Assembly: GCF_022346925.1 (NCBI RefSeq)
Contig: NZ_JAKRNJ010000001.1
Location: forward strand, 434,001 to 498,000
From: Microvirga sp. ACRRW
GTDB lineage: Bacteria > Pseudomonadota > Alphaproteobacteria > Rhizobiales > Beijerinckiaceae
Reading direction: 5' to 3'
Length of the DNA stretch: 64,000 bases
Every line of letters starts with the position of its first letter. Position 1 is the stretch's first letter. Positions 53,563-62,111 of the stretch are shown piece after piece. The notes beneath the pieces were generated by a model. The model was given only the letters and a program-made list of their open reading frames with translations, ran no database searches and was not told the origin of the DNA. A program made the position numbers and the translations under genes.

Positions 53563-54189
53563 TCAAATATCGAAAAAAACGGTTTCCTTCTCACCCTGCA
53601 AATGGATGTCGAAGGTATAGGTGGGCATGCCATTCTCCTCGCTGCGCGCGGCAATGAGGGTCGGCACCCTCACCTTGTGTTCGATGCGCGCGAGCACGGG
53701 ACATTCCGCATTGGCGGCCTCTTCGTCGCCGAAATACATGCGAGTATGAAGACCGATATTGATGCCCCGCGCCACGATCCAGAATGTGATGTGCGGCGCC
53801 ATGAGGCGGCCATCCTTGAAAGGAACGCCGCCCGGCTTGATGGTCTCGAACTTGAACTCGCCCGTCATGCCGTCCGTCGGCTGACGTCCCCAACCGGTAA
53901 AATGCGGATCGGCCTTGCCGCGCTTCTCCTGCGGGCTGTTGTAGAGACCTTGCCCATCCGCCTGCCAGATCTCGACAAGCGCATCCTTCACCGGCGTTCC
54001 GCTGCCGTCGAAGATGCGACCTTTGACGATAATGCGCTCGCCCTTGGTCTCGGGGCTAACGAGAACGAGGCCGAGATCCTCGTTCCAGACACCTGTGATC
54101 TCGACCCAGTTCGGCGTCGCGCCGATATGGACGTAAGGGCCCGCCGTCTGGGAGGGCGATTCTTTCAACCTGTCGAGTTTCTGAACCAT
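53563..54189 (-). CDS. pcaG: Protocatechuate 3,4-dioxygenase alpha subunit PcaG
   Basis: Non-catalytic partner of PcaH in the intradiol ring-cleaving dioxygenase. The 208-residue protein has QTAGPYVHIG near the start and RIFDGSGTPVKDALVEIWQADGQG. APHITFWIVARGINIGLHTRMYFGDE shows His-Ile-Thr where the beta subunit has the His-x-His ligands, the normal loss of iron ligands in the alpha chain. It shares one base with pcaH. Confidence 0.96.
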   Translation of the reverse strand: MVQKLDRLKESPSQTAGPYVHIGATPNWVEITGVWNEDLGLVLVSPETKGERIIVKGRIFDGSGTPVKDALVEIWQADGQGLYNSPQEKRGKADPHFTGWGRQPTDGMTGEFKFETIKPGGVPFKDGRLMAPHITFWIVARGINIGLHTRMYFGDEEAANAECPVLARIEHKVRVPTLIAARSEENGMPTYTFDIHLQGEKETVFFDI

Positions 54190-54914
54190 CAGTTCCCCTC
54201 CATGCGGTTCTCGAACATGGTCGAGCGACGGCCGCGCAGAACAATGTCGAACTTGTAGGCGAGCGCATCCATGGGCAGCGTGTTCTCGCGGTCGAGCGCC
54301 GCGATCAGTTGCTCCACGGCTCGCCTATCGGGGATCGTCGAGACGATGGGGCATTGCCAGATCATCGGATCGCCTTCGAAATACATCTGCGTGATCAGGC
54401 GTTGCGCGAAGGCGTGTCCGAAGACAGAGAAATGGATATGCGCGGGCCGCCAATCGTTGACGCCGTTCGGCCAAGGATAAGCGCCCGGCTTGATGGTGCG
54501 GAACCAGTAACGCCCCTCTTCGTCCGTGATCGCGCGTCCGCAGCCGCCGAAATTGGGGTCGATGGCGGCAAGATAGGTTTCCTTCTTGTGCCGGTAGCGA
54601 CCGCCCGCATTGGCCTGCCAGAACTCCACGAGAACGCCGGGAACCGGTCGCGCGTTCTCATCCAGCACGCGGCCATAGACGACGATGCGCTGGCCGATGG
54701 GATCACCGGTCTTGGCGAAGTTTCGGATGAGGTCGTTGTCGAGCGGGCCGAGCTTGTTGTGCCCGAAGGTCGGCCCCGTCAGCTCGGAAATCGTGTTGTC
54801 GAGGGAAAGGAGCGGGTACTGCGGAGAGCGCAGGATGGACGTCTTGTAGGTAGGCGTGAAAGCAGGCGGATGCCAGTTCCTGTCCCGTTGGTAGAATGAT
54901 CCCTGATCCGACAT
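54189..54914 (-). CDS. pcaH: Protocatechuate 3,4-dioxygenase beta subunit PcaH
   Basis: Catalytic ferric subunit that cleaves protocatechuate to 3-carboxy-cis,cis-muconate. From [10 protein letters not shown] it has 241 residues, with [30 protein letters not shown] and the iron ligands in [21 protein letters not shown] (Tyr and His-Ile-His). GGGAGGG precedes the ATG at 54914, so the in-frame ATG 16 codons upstream, inside the pcaC end, is rejected. Transcription order is pcaD, pcaC, pcaH, pcaG. Confidence 0.97.
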   Translation of the reverse strand: MSDQGSFYQRDRNWHPPAFTPTYKTSILRSPQYPLLSLDNTISELTGPTFGHNKLGPLDNDLIRNFAKTGDPIGQRIVVYGRVLDENARPVPGVLVEFWQANAGGRYRHKKETYLAAIDPNFGGCGRAITDEEGRYWFRTIKPGAYPWPNGVNDWRPAHIHFSVFGHAFAQRLITQMYFEGDPMIWQCPIVSTIPDRRAVEQLIAALDRENTLPMDALAYKFDIVLRGRRSTMFENRMEGN

Positions 54915-54942
54915 GGCTGCCCTCCCTGCAGAGCCGCTGTTT

Positions 54943-55332
54943 TTACTTTTCCATTTCCTCAAAGGCTCTCTTCACGATCTTGAAGGCATGGTTGGCGGCG
55001 GGCACGCCCGCATAGACCGCCACATGCATAAGAGCCTCGCGAATATCGTCCTTGGTCGCGCCGGTATTGCGCGTGGCGCGCACATGCATGGCGACTTCCT
55101 CGTCGTGACCCAGCGCAGCGAGAAGCGCGATGGTCACGATGGAGCGCTCGCGCTTGGTGAAGTGCGGGCGCGCCCACACCGAACCCCAGGCACCTTCGGT
55201 AATGAAGGTCTGGAAATCCGCATCGAACTCGGTCATCTGCGCGCTGGCGCGATCCACATGCGCATCGCCGAGAACTTGGCGGCGCACCTTCATGCCGGCT
55301 TTGTAGCGTTCGCTGCCCTGATCGTCAGACAA
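54943..55332 (-). CDS. pcaC: 4-carboxymuconolactone decarboxylase PcaC
   Basis: Decarboxylates 4-carboxymuconolactone to 3-oxoadipate enol-lactone. The 129-residue AhpD-like protein has [34 protein letters not shown] and [33 protein letters not shown], matching the family. It is a separate protein, not fused to PcaD as in some bacteria. Its start overlaps the pcaD stop by eight bases. Confidence 0.96.
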   Translation of the reverse strand: MSDDQGSERYKAGMKVRRQVLGDAHVDRASAQMTEFDADFQTFITEGAWGSVWARPHFTKRERSIVTIALLAALGHDEEVAMHVRATRNTGATKDDIREALMHVAVYAGVPAANHAFKIVKRAFEEMEK

Positions 55333-56119
55333 GACCGGCCTCCTGAAGATGGTTTTGGATGAGCTGCGTGAGCACCTTCGACTTCTCGACGCAGGGGATG
55401 TGCCCGCATCCTTCGATCAACGCGAAGCGTGCCTTGGGAATGAGGTTTGCGGTGCCCTGCACCACATCGGCAGGCGTGGAACCGTCCTGATCGCCTGCGA
55501 CGCAAAGTGTCGGCACCGCGATCTTTCCCGCATCCGCCGTGAGATCCGCGTCGCGAATGGCGGCGCAAGTTCCGGCATAGCCGTGAGCAGGCATGCGCAC
55601 CAGCATGTTGCGCCATCCGGCCAGCTCATCCTTGCGCGTTTCGTGGAAATCGGGCGTGAACCAGCGTTGCAGAACGCTCTCCACGATGGGCTCGATACCG
55701 CCCTGCTCCACGGCAGCGATCCGCTGAGCCCAGAGCTCCGGCGCGCCGATCTTCGCCGCCGTGCAGCACAACACCACAGCTTTCACGCGCTGAGGCGCCC
55801 GCACGGCAGCGCGCTGCGCGATCATGCCGCCGACGGAGAGGCCGACGAGGGAAGCGCTTTCGACCTTCAGGTGATCGAGAAGCGCCAGGAGATCGTCCGT
55901 GTGATCGTCAATCGTGTAGGGCGCAGGCGGCGCATCGGAAAGGCCGTGTCCGCGCTTGTCGTAGAGCACCACGCGGAAACGATCCGTGAAGGCAGGCGCG
56001 ATCTCCTGCCAGATGCGGAAGTCGCTGCCGAGGGAGTTGTTGAACACGAGCGCAGGCCCATCAGGCCGCCCGACGACCTGATGGTGAAGAACGATGCCGT
56101 TTGAGCGAATGAATGCCAT
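55325..56119 (-). CDS. pcaD: 3-oxoadipate enol-lactonase PcaD
   Basis: Alpha/beta hydrolase that opens 3-oxoadipate enol-lactone to 3-oxoadipate. From MAFIRSNGIV it has 264 residues, with YDKRGHGLSDAPP, the nucleophile elbow LVGLSVGGMIAQ (Ser near 104), Asp in VAGDQDGSTP and His in IEGCGHIPCVEK. The first open codon is a TTG at 56131 overlapping the upstream stop, but the ATG at 56119 has GAGGGAG in front and is preferred. It is the first enzyme gene after the transporter genes. Confidence 0.95.
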   Translation of the reverse strand: MAFIRSNGIVLHHQVVGRPDGPALVFNNSLGSDFRIWQEIAPAFTDRFRVVLYDKRGHGLSDAPPAPYTIDDHTDDLLALLDHLKVESASLVGLSVGGMIAQRAAVRAPQRVKAVVLCCTAAKIGAPELWAQRIAAVEQGGIEPIVESVLQRWFTPDFHETRKDELAGWRNMLVRMPAHGYAGTCAAIRDADLTADAGKIAVPTLCVAGDQDGSTPADVVQGTANLIPKARFALIEGCGHIPCVEKSKVLTQLIQNHLQEAGLV

Positions 56120-56127
56120 GTTCTCCC

Positions 56128-56850
56128 TCAATGCAGCGAGCCGACGCCGATATAATGCTCGACAAGGCCGTGATCGGCCCTGAGAGCCTCGCTCGTTCCC
56201 TGCCAGACGATGCGCCCGCGTTCGAGGATCAGCACGGACTCGGCGAAATCGAGGGCGCTTTCTAGTCGCTGCTCCACGAGCAGGATCGTCATCTCGCCGC
56301 TTGACGCTAAGCGCGTGAGAGCGGCCATCAGCTCCTCGCAGATCACGGGCGCCAGGCCTTCGAGCGGCTCGTCGAGGAGAAGCACGGAAGGCTTGCCCAG
56401 GATGGTGCGGGCAGTGGAGAGCATCTGCTGCTCGCCCCCGGACAATTGCCAGCCGAGATTGCTGCGGCGCTCGAAGAGACGCGGGAACATATCGTAGGCT
56501 TCCTGAATGACGCCGCGCGGGCGATCCTTGATGCCGACGATCAGGTTTTCTTCCACCGTGAGCGAGCGGAAAATGTCGCGCGTCTGCGGCACGAGGCCGA
56601 TGCCCTGGCGCGCACGCTCGGAACTTCTCAAGGATGCGAGGTCGTTTCCACCGACCATGATCTCGCCGCCATAGCGCCGGTTCATGCCCATGAGGGTCGA
56701 GAGCAGCGTGGTCTTGCCCATGCCGTTGCGTCCGAGGATGGACAGGCGCGCGCCGGCGGGCACCGAGAAGGATACATCCTCCAGCACCATTGTCGGGCCA
56801 TAACCCGCACTCAAGTGTTTGACCTCAAGCGACGCTGCGGGCATTGGCAT
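56128..56850 (-). CDS. ABC transporter ATP-binding protein, LivF-type (aromatic acid uptake)
   Basis: Second ATPase of a hydrophobic-amino-acid-transport-type importer, 240 residues from MPMPAASLEV. Walker A GRNGMGKTT, VPQTRDIFRSLTVEENL, signature LSGGEQQMLSTARTI and Walker B LLLDEPLEGLAP are LivF-like. GGGGAATT precedes the ATG at 56850, which lies inside the end of the LivG-like gene. The five transporter genes directly precede pcaD. This arrangement recalls the protocatechuate importer PcaMNVWX of Sinorhizobium meliloti, so protocatechuate or 4-hydroxybenzoate is the likely cargo. Confidence 0.92.
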   Translation of the reverse strand: MPMPAASLEVKHLSAGYGPTMVLEDVSFSVPAGARLSILGRNGMGKTTLLSTLMGMNRRYGGEIMVGGNDLASLRSSERARQGIGLVPQTRDIFRSLTVEENLIVGIKDRPRGVIQEAYDMFPRLFERRSNLGWQLSGGEQQMLSTARTILGKPSVLLLDEPLEGLAPVICEELMAALTRLASSGEMTILLVEQRLESALDFAESVLILERGRIVWQGTSEALRADHGLVEHYIGVGSLH

Positions 56851-57589
56851 AATTCCCCAGATAGGCTTCACGAACCTTCGGATCGGCAGCGACTTCCGAC
56901 GGCAATCCCTCGAAGATGATCCCGCCCGCCGCCAGCACCACCACGCGCTTGGCGAAGCGGAACACGAGGTCCATGTCATGCTCGATCATGAGCACCGCGA
57001 GGCTCGGCGGAAGACGCTCCAGCGCCTGCTCGATGCGCGGCGTATCGGCGGAAGGCACGCCCGCCGCAGGCTCGTCGAGCAGCAGCACCTTCGGCTTGAG
57101 GGCAAGCGCGATGGCGATTTCCAGCAAGCGCTGCTGGCCATAGGCGATCTGCCCGACCTTGCGGCGAGCGACCTCCAAAAGACCAAGCGTGGCGAGAATA
57201 TCGTGCACCTCGTCCGCGACAGCGGAATTACCACGGAAACGGCTGAGAATCCGCGACGCCTTTCCTTCCCGCTGCAGAACGGTGAGGGTGACGTGCTCCT
57301 CGGGCGTCAGCTCCGAGAAGAGCCGCGTGACCTGGAAGGTGCGCACCAATCCTTTGCGCACGCGACGCACGGCGCCGAGCTGCGTGACATCCTCGCCGTT
57401 GAGAACGACACGTCCGGCGCTGGGCTTGATCTGGCCCGTGACCAGATTGACGAAGGTGGTCTTGCCAGCACCGTTCGGGCCGATCAGCGCGAGGCGCTCA
57501 CCCTCCGCCATCGACAGGGAGATGTTGCGGCTCACCGCCAGACCGCCGAAGGATTTGGACAGGTTCTCGACGCGGAAGAGATCGCTCAT
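56825..57589 (-). CDS. ABC transporter ATP-binding protein, LivG-type (aromatic acid uptake)
   Basis: First ATPase of the same importer, 254 residues. It has Walker [10 protein letters not shown], the LivG-specific RTFQVTRLFSELTPEEHV and Walker B VLLLDEPAAGVP, ending with a BCA_ABC_TP_C tail (VREAYLGNYA). The usual signature LSGGQ region reads IAYGQQRLLEIAIAL, a frequent LivG variant. It overlaps livM by four bases and the LivF-like gene by 26 bases. Confidence 0.92.
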   Translation of the reverse strand: MSDLFRVENLSKSFGGLAVSRNISLSMAEGERLALIGPNGAGKTTFVNLVTGQIKPSAGRVVLNGEDVTQLGAVRRVRKGLVRTFQVTRLFSELTPEEHVTLTVLQREGKASRILSRFRGNSAVADEVHDILATLGLLEVARRKVGQIAYGQQRLLEIAIALALKPKVLLLDEPAAGVPSADTPRIEQALERLPPSLAVLMIEHDMDLVFRFAKRVVVLAAGGIIFEGLPSEVAADPKVREAYLGNYANARSVA

Positions 57590-58578
57590 GCCTTCCCTCC
57601 CCTCAGCTTCTCAGCCAGACTCGTCAAGCCGCCGGGCGCCGCCAAGACGACGGCGATCAGCAGCGCGCCGACCATCGTCATCCAGTGGAATGGGTTGATG
57701 GCGGAGACCATGTGCTCGAAACCCATGAAGATGATGGTTCCGATCAGTGCGCCATAAAGTGTTCCCAATCCGCCGAGCACGAGCATGACGAGCGCATTGG
57801 CAGACAACTCGAAGCTCACGCTGTCGAGGCCGACCACCTGCGTGGAGATGGCAGCGAGCGCGCCGCCCATGCCAGCCACCGCGCCTGAGATGACGAACAT
57901 CTTTAGGAGAACGGGAAACACGAAGGCTCCCATGGCTCGGATGCGCACCGGATCCTGCTTGATGCCCCGGCACAACATGCCGAAGGGCGAAGCCACGATA
58001 AATTTCAGCAGGATGAAGACAAGGAGCAGAAGCGCAAAGCCCATGAGGTAGGCGGTCTTGCCCCAGAGATCGAACTCGAAGATCCCGAAAAGCGGGCTCA
58101 CCATCAAGCCCGCCAAACCATCGCTGCCGCCGGTATAGGCGGAGGCCTTGTTGGCGGCTTCATGGAAGAGCTGCACGATGGCGATGGAGAGGACGAGCTG
58201 CGCCAGCCCATGCGCGCGCAACATGATCGCGCCCATGACAAGGCCCGCGGTTGCACCGGCGAGAGCGCCGATGGCGATCAGCGTCATCGGCTCCGTCACG
58301 CCGTTCACGCAGGCGATGCCCGCCGCATAGGCGCCCGCGCCGAACAAGGCCGCCTGGCCTAAAGTGGCCACGCCGCAATAGCCGACGATGAGATCGATAG
58401 ACAGGACCAGAAGAGCGACCGCAACAATGCGCGTGAGCAACGCGAGGTTGTCGGGGAACAGCCAGTAACCGGCCGCTCCGCAAATGACGATCAACATGAT
58501 GCCGATCACATCGCGCCACCAGAGACCTTTCGCCCTGGGCGCTGCCGATACTGTTTGTGCCTGAGCCATCACCTGCAT
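57586..58578 (-). CDS. ABC transporter permease, LivM-type (aromatic acid uptake)
   Basis: Inner-membrane permease of 330 residues with eight to ten helices. LSIDLIVGYCGVATLGQAALFGAGAYAAGI and LVLGGLGTLYGALIGTIIFMGFEHM are LivM hallmarks. A 20-residue polar N-terminus precedes the first helix; Met4 is an alternative start. It begins one base after the LivH-like stop codon. Confidence 0.92.
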   Translation of the reverse strand: MQVMAQAQTVSAAPRAKGLWWRDVIGIMLIVICGAAGYWLFPDNLALLTRIVAVALLVLSIDLIVGYCGVATLGQAALFGAGAYAAGIACVNGVTEPMTLIAIGALAGATAGLVMGAIMLRAHGLAQLVLSIAIVQLFHEAANKASAYTGGSDGLAGLMVSPLFGIFEFDLWGKTAYLMGFALLLLVFILLKFIVASPFGMLCRGIKQDPVRIRAMGAFVFPVLLKMFVISGAVAGMGGALAAISTQVVGLDSVSFELSANALVMLVLGGLGTLYGALIGTIIFMGFEHMVSAINPFHWMTMVGALLIAVVLAAPGGLTSLAEKLRGGKA

Positions 58579-58579
58579 G

Positions 58580-59443
58580 TTACTGCGCCCTTCCCAGGAA
58601 GCCGCGCGGGAACAGGCAAACGATCAGGATCACCGCAGCATAGAAGAAGAAGTTGCCGAACTCAGGCATGAGATAACGCCCGGTCGTATCGATGAAGCCC
58701 AGCAGAAGGCACGCGATGACGGCGCCTGGAATGGAACCCGCGCCGCCGACCGACACGACGACGAGGAAAGTCACCATGTAGCGCAGGGCGTAATAGGGCT
58801 CGATGGGTAAAAACTCGGCGCCGACCACGCCGCCCAGTGCCGCGAGTCCGATGGCGATGGCAAAGCTGATGGCATAGACGACCTGCGTGCGCACGCCGAG
58901 CGCATCGCTCATGGCTGCATTATCAACGGTCGCGCGCAGCTTGATGCCGAAGCTCGTGCGCTCGATGAGATACCACAAGCCGCCGGCCACGACCGCGCCG
59001 CAGGCGATCACGAAAAGCCGGTGCGCCGCAATGGTGCGAAAGCCCACATCGATCGGCTGGCTGAGGGCCTGCGGCAGCGGAATGGTCTTGAGCGTTGGGC
59101 CGAAGAAATAGTTCGTGATGCCGATGACGCAGAAAGTGATGCCGATGGTCATCAAGACCTGGGTCAGTTCAGGACTGCCGTAGATCCGGCGATAGAGAAA
59201 GCGTTCGAGAGGAATCGAGATGATGATCGTGCCGATGATGGCGAGGAAGATCGCGACTGCATAGCCCAAGCCCAGATCGCGCGCGGCATAGGATGCGATG
59301 TAGCCCGCGATCATCGCGAAAGCGCCATGGGCCAGATTCACGACGCGCATCAAGCCCATCGTGAGCGACAGGCCGATGCAGATGATGAACAGCACCATGC
59401 CGAACGCCAGGGCGTCGATGGCTATGCTGAGAATGGTCTGCAT
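58580..59443 (-). CDS. ABC transporter permease, LivH-type (aromatic acid uptake)
   Basis: Inner-membrane permease of 287 residues from MQTILSIAID, about eight helices. IGLSLTMGLMRVVNLAHGAFAMIAGYIA and VVVSVGGAGSIPGAVIACLLLGFIDTTGRYL are LivH signatures. The frame opens 15 codons earlier, but these residues are charged and the inner ATG at 59443 starts directly before the first helix. It follows the binding-protein gene by 80 bases. Confidence 0.92.
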   Translation of the reverse strand: MQTILSIAIDALAFGMVLFIICIGLSLTMGLMRVVNLAHGAFAMIAGYIASYAARDLGLGYAVAIFLAIIGTIIISIPLERFLYRRIYGSPELTQVLMTIGITFCVIGITNYFFGPTLKTIPLPQALSQPIDVGFRTIAAHRLFVIACGAVVAGGLWYLIERTSFGIKLRATVDNAAMSDALGVRTQVVYAISFAIAIGLAALGGVVGAEFLPIEPYYALRYMVTFLVVVSVGGAGSIPGAVIACLLLGFIDTTGRYLMPEFGNFFFYAAVILIVCLFPRGFLGRAQ

Positions 59444-59523
59444 GAGATCTTCCGCTCGTTCTCGAATGAAGAAAGCGGGCGGACGCAACCGCTTCAGGAT
59501 CGCGCCCGCCCTAAAGGCACACC

Positions 59524-60705
59524 TTATTGGGTGGGCATGCCGGGATCCTTCTGGTTTGCGAAGGTCTGGACTTCCTTGTTGATGTACTTGCCGTCGGCAC
59601 CCTTCGCGACTTCGCGCAGATAGATGTTCTGCGTGATGTGGCGATTGTCCGATTCGATGCGCACCGGGCCGCGCGGGCTCGTCCAGGACAGGCCCTTCAC
59701 CGCATCGACCGCCTTTTGCGCATCCTGCTTGCCGTCGGTGGCCTCGATCATCTTGTAGATGACATGCATGCCGTCATAGGCGCCGACCGACGGGAAGGAG
59801 AGCTGGTCCGCTCCGCCGATGGCCTTGGTGGCTGCTTCCACGAACTTCTTGTTCTCCGGGCTGTCATGCGACACGGCGTAATGGAAGCTGGTCTTCAGGC
59901 CCTCTGCTGCCGCGCCAAGCGCAGGCAGGTCGGATTCCTGCGTCAGATCGCCCGGTGCGTAGAACTTGATGCCAGCTTGCTTCAAGCCTGTCTCGTTGAA
60001 CGCCTTCACGAAGCCCAAGGTCGGCGGGCCGGAAGGCAGAAAGGTGAAGAGGCCAGCAGCGCCGGAATCGCGCACGCGCTGCATGATCGGGCTGAAATCG
60101 GTGGTGTTCATCGGCATGCGGATGGATTCGACCACCTGGCCGCCCGCTGCCTCGAAGGCTTTCTTGAAAGCATTCTCCGCATCGACGCCCGGACCGTAAT
60201 CGCTGACCACGGTGATGGCTTTCTTCACGCCCTCGTCGAAGGCGATCTTGCCGAGCGGGCTTGTCGTCTGCGCGGTCGTGAACGACGTACGCACCACGAG
60301 CGGCGACGTGTTCATGATCGCGGAGGTTGCCGCGTTGAAGATGACGAGCGGCGTGTTGGCCTGCGCGAGCAGCGGCGTGATCGCCATGGCGTCCGGCGTG
60401 AAATAGACGCCGCCGAGATACTGCACCTTGTCCTTCACAACCAGTTCCTGCGCGAGCGCGCGGGACTGAGCGGGATTGGCGGCGGGAAGATCGCGGTAGA
60501 TGACTTCGATGGTGTGGCCCTTCACGGTCTTGCCGTTCAGCGCCATGTAGGCTTCCACACCGGCCTGGAAGTTCTTGCCCTGCAGGGCGAACGGTCCCGA
60601 GAACGGGCCAATGATGCCAACCTTGATGGTGTCGGCGTATGCGGAGACGGAGCCCATCAGCAACGCGCCGACGGCCGCACCCAGAATTCTCTTGCCTGCT
60701 GTCAT
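59524..60705 (-). CDS. ABC transporter substrate-binding protein (Leu/Ile/Val-type, aromatic acid uptake)
   Basis: Periplasmic type I binding protein of 393 residues. The signal peptide MTAGKRILGAAVGALLMGSVSAYADT is cleaved near AYA. The mature part has IKVGIIGPFSGPFALQGKNFQAGVEAYMALNG, TVVSDYGPGVDAENAFKKAFE and TFLPSGPPTLGFVKAF. As first gene of the 14-gene array it sets the solute specificity. The context suggests protocatechuate, 4-hydroxybenzoate or related acids, comparable to PcaM, but specificity cannot be read from sequence. Confidence 0.92.
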   Translation of the reverse strand: MTAGKRILGAAVGALLMGSVSAYADTIKVGIIGPFSGPFALQGKNFQAGVEAYMALNGKTVKGHTIEVIYRDLPAANPAQSRALAQELVVKDKVQYLGGVYFTPDAMAITPLLAQANTPLVIFNAATSAIMNTSPLVVRTSFTTAQTTSPLGKIAFDEGVKKAITVVSDYGPGVDAENAFKKAFEAAGGQVVESIRMPMNTTDFSPIMQRVRDSGAAGLFTFLPSGPPTLGFVKAFNETGLKQAGIKFYAPGDLTQESDLPALGAAAEGLKTSFHYAVSHDSPENKKFVEAATKAIGGADQLSFPSVGAYDGMHVIYKMIEATDGKQDAQKAVDAVKGLSWTSPRGPVRIESDNRHITQNIYLREVAKGADGKYINKEVQTFANQKDPGMPTQ

Positions 60706-60778
60706 CCTCGTTTCCTTCCCTGCGAGCCGGCGGATCTCTTTGGACGTATCCCGGTCTCTGGTTCGATGGCAATCATCT

Positions 60779-60795
60779 TGTGCGCATTGCGAACA
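60779..60795. promoter_or_regulatory. Candidate IclR-family operator between the pca array and its regulator
   Basis: TGTGCGCATTGCGAACA is a 17-base near-palindrome (one mismatch between eight-base arms). It closely matches the reverse complement of the PobR/PcaU/IclR-type site TGTTCGATAATCGCACA that I recall for this family. Further half sites GTTCGAT (60761-60767), ATCGAAC (60807-60813) and GTCGAAC (60854-60860) lie in the same 177-base divergent region. Confidence 0.65.
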
Positions 60796-60882
60796 TTGAT
60801 TACCATATCGAACATGAAGGACGATTCAGAGGGGTGGTGTCAAGACCACTTGAGTCGAACATACCGCTCTTTGGAGACGAGC

Positions 60883-61662
60883 ATGCACCCTCAGGACACC
60901 GATAAACAGGACGGCGAAGACCGCGATTTCGTGGCAAGTCTCGAAAAGGGGCTGCTGGTGATCGAGGCCTTCGATGCCAACCGTCCCCGACTGACCCTGT
61001 CGGACGTCGCCAAGATCACGGGCATCACCCGCGCGGCGGCGCGGCGCTATCTGCGCACGCTCACCAAGCTCCATTATGCGGATTTCGACGGGCGCTATTT
61101 CTCCTTGAGCCCGCGCATCCTCCGGCTCGGCTATGCTTATCTTTCCTCCACGGCGCTTGCCACAAGGCTCCAGCCCTTCCTGGAGCGGATTTCGGAGGAG
61201 ACGGGCGAATCCAGCTCGGCCGCCGTGCTGGACGGGGACGACATCGTCTATATCGCCCGCTCGGCCACGCGCCGCATCATGTCCATCGGCCTGGGCGTCG
61301 GAAGCCGCCTGCCCGCCTATTGCACGTCTCTCGGACGGGTGATCCTGGCCCATCAGCCGATGGAAGCCTTCGAGGCCTATCTCGGGCGAGTCCGCCTGGA
61401 GCCCCGCACGCCGAAGACCATCACGAACAAGGACGAATTCCGACGCATTTTGGAGATCACGCGCCAGCAGGGCTATGCCATCGTCAACGAGGAGCTGGAA
61501 TTCGGCCTACGCTCCATCGCCGTGCCCCTGGCGCAGAACGGCCAGGTGACAATCGCCCTCAACGTCAGCGCCCAGGCGGCCCGCGTTCCGGCTTCCGAAA
61601 TGGAAGAGCGTTTCCTGCCGGCGCTGCGTGCCGCGAGCGAGGCTCTGCGCTATACGTTGTAG
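60883..61662 (+). CDS. IclR-family transcriptional regulator (PcaR/PcaU/PobR group)
   Basis: 259-residue regulator from MHPQDTDKQD. The N-terminal winged helix has DFVASLEKGLLVIEAFDANRPRLTLSDVAKITGITRAAARRYLRTL (about 14-59). The C-terminal IclR effector domain has RRIMSIGLGVGSRLPAYCTSLGRVILA and RQQGYAIVNEELEFGLRSIAVPL. It belongs to the IclR subgroup that responds to protocatechuate, 4-hydroxybenzoate or beta-ketoadipate. GGAG precedes the ATG. The frame is open through the oppositely oriented binding-protein gene, which is a shadow. Divergence from the transporter/pca array suggests direct control of it. Confidence 0.9.
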   Translation: MHPQDTDKQDGEDRDFVASLEKGLLVIEAFDANRPRLTLSDVAKITGITRAAARRYLRTLTKLHYADFDGRYFSLSPRILRLGYAYLSSTALATRLQPFLERISEETGESSSAAVLDGDDIVYIARSATRRIMSIGLGVGSRLPAYCTSLGRVILAHQPMEAFEAYLGRVRLEPRTPKTITNKDEFRRILEITRQQGYAIVNEELEFGLRSIAVPLAQNGQVTIALNVSAQAARVPASEMEERFLPALRAASEALRYTL

Positions 61663-61741
61663 GCCTCAGTGCGGTGCAATTGATCGAAATCCCGCGATGC
61701 GCGTTAGCAAAGAGGCCAGCTTGAGCAATGAAGGACGTCCC

Positions 61742-62059
61742 ATGGTTACCCTGGAGATTGCGGGCAAGGCGGTTGCCGTGACCAATGCCGATGAGGAACA
61801 GGCCCATGAACTCTTTTTGAGCGAGAGCTTTAAAGATGACCTCAAGTCGTTTAAGAGCGAGGGCCGCTTCCTGTGGGACGGCTCAGCTGCCTTAACAACA
61901 AGACCCGCATCCGAAGACGAAATCGATGCGTTTTATGAGGTCTTGGACGAAGAGGACGAGGACGAGGTCGGAGACGGCGAAGACACGGGCGACATCAATA
62001 TCGATGTGGTTTTCCTGGTGTCGATCGACGAGATAGACGACAGTGCTGCCTCTGGCTGA
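61742..62059 (+). CDS. Small acidic protein of unknown function
   Basis: 105-residue protein starting MVTLEIAGKAVAVTNADEEQAHELFLSESFKDDLK, with AAGK-like beta segments and an acidic stretch DEEDEDEVGDGEDTGD at about 75-90. I do not recognise the family. GAAGGA lies suitably before the ATG at 61742, whereas the in-frame ATG at 61697 has no clear site. It lies 79 bases after the IclR gene and 52 before the helicase gene. Coding is supported by a sensible start and composition, not by homology. Confidence 0.6.
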   Translation: MVTLEIAGKAVAVTNADEEQAHELFLSESFKDDLKSFKSEGRFLWDGSAALTTRPASEDEIDAFYEVLDEEDEDEVGDGEDTGDINIDVVFLVSIDEIDDSAASG

Positions 62060-62111
62060 TCATCCTTATCAGAGCTTTTGAAGCTCCCTCCAACTGGTTC
62101 AGCCCTGTTTC

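Noticed and set aside
59527-60880. N-terminal extension of about 450 codons to the IclR regulator
   Set aside because: The extension is antisense to the substrate-binding-protein gene; the regulator has a proper ATG with GGAG at 60883 and normal family length from there.
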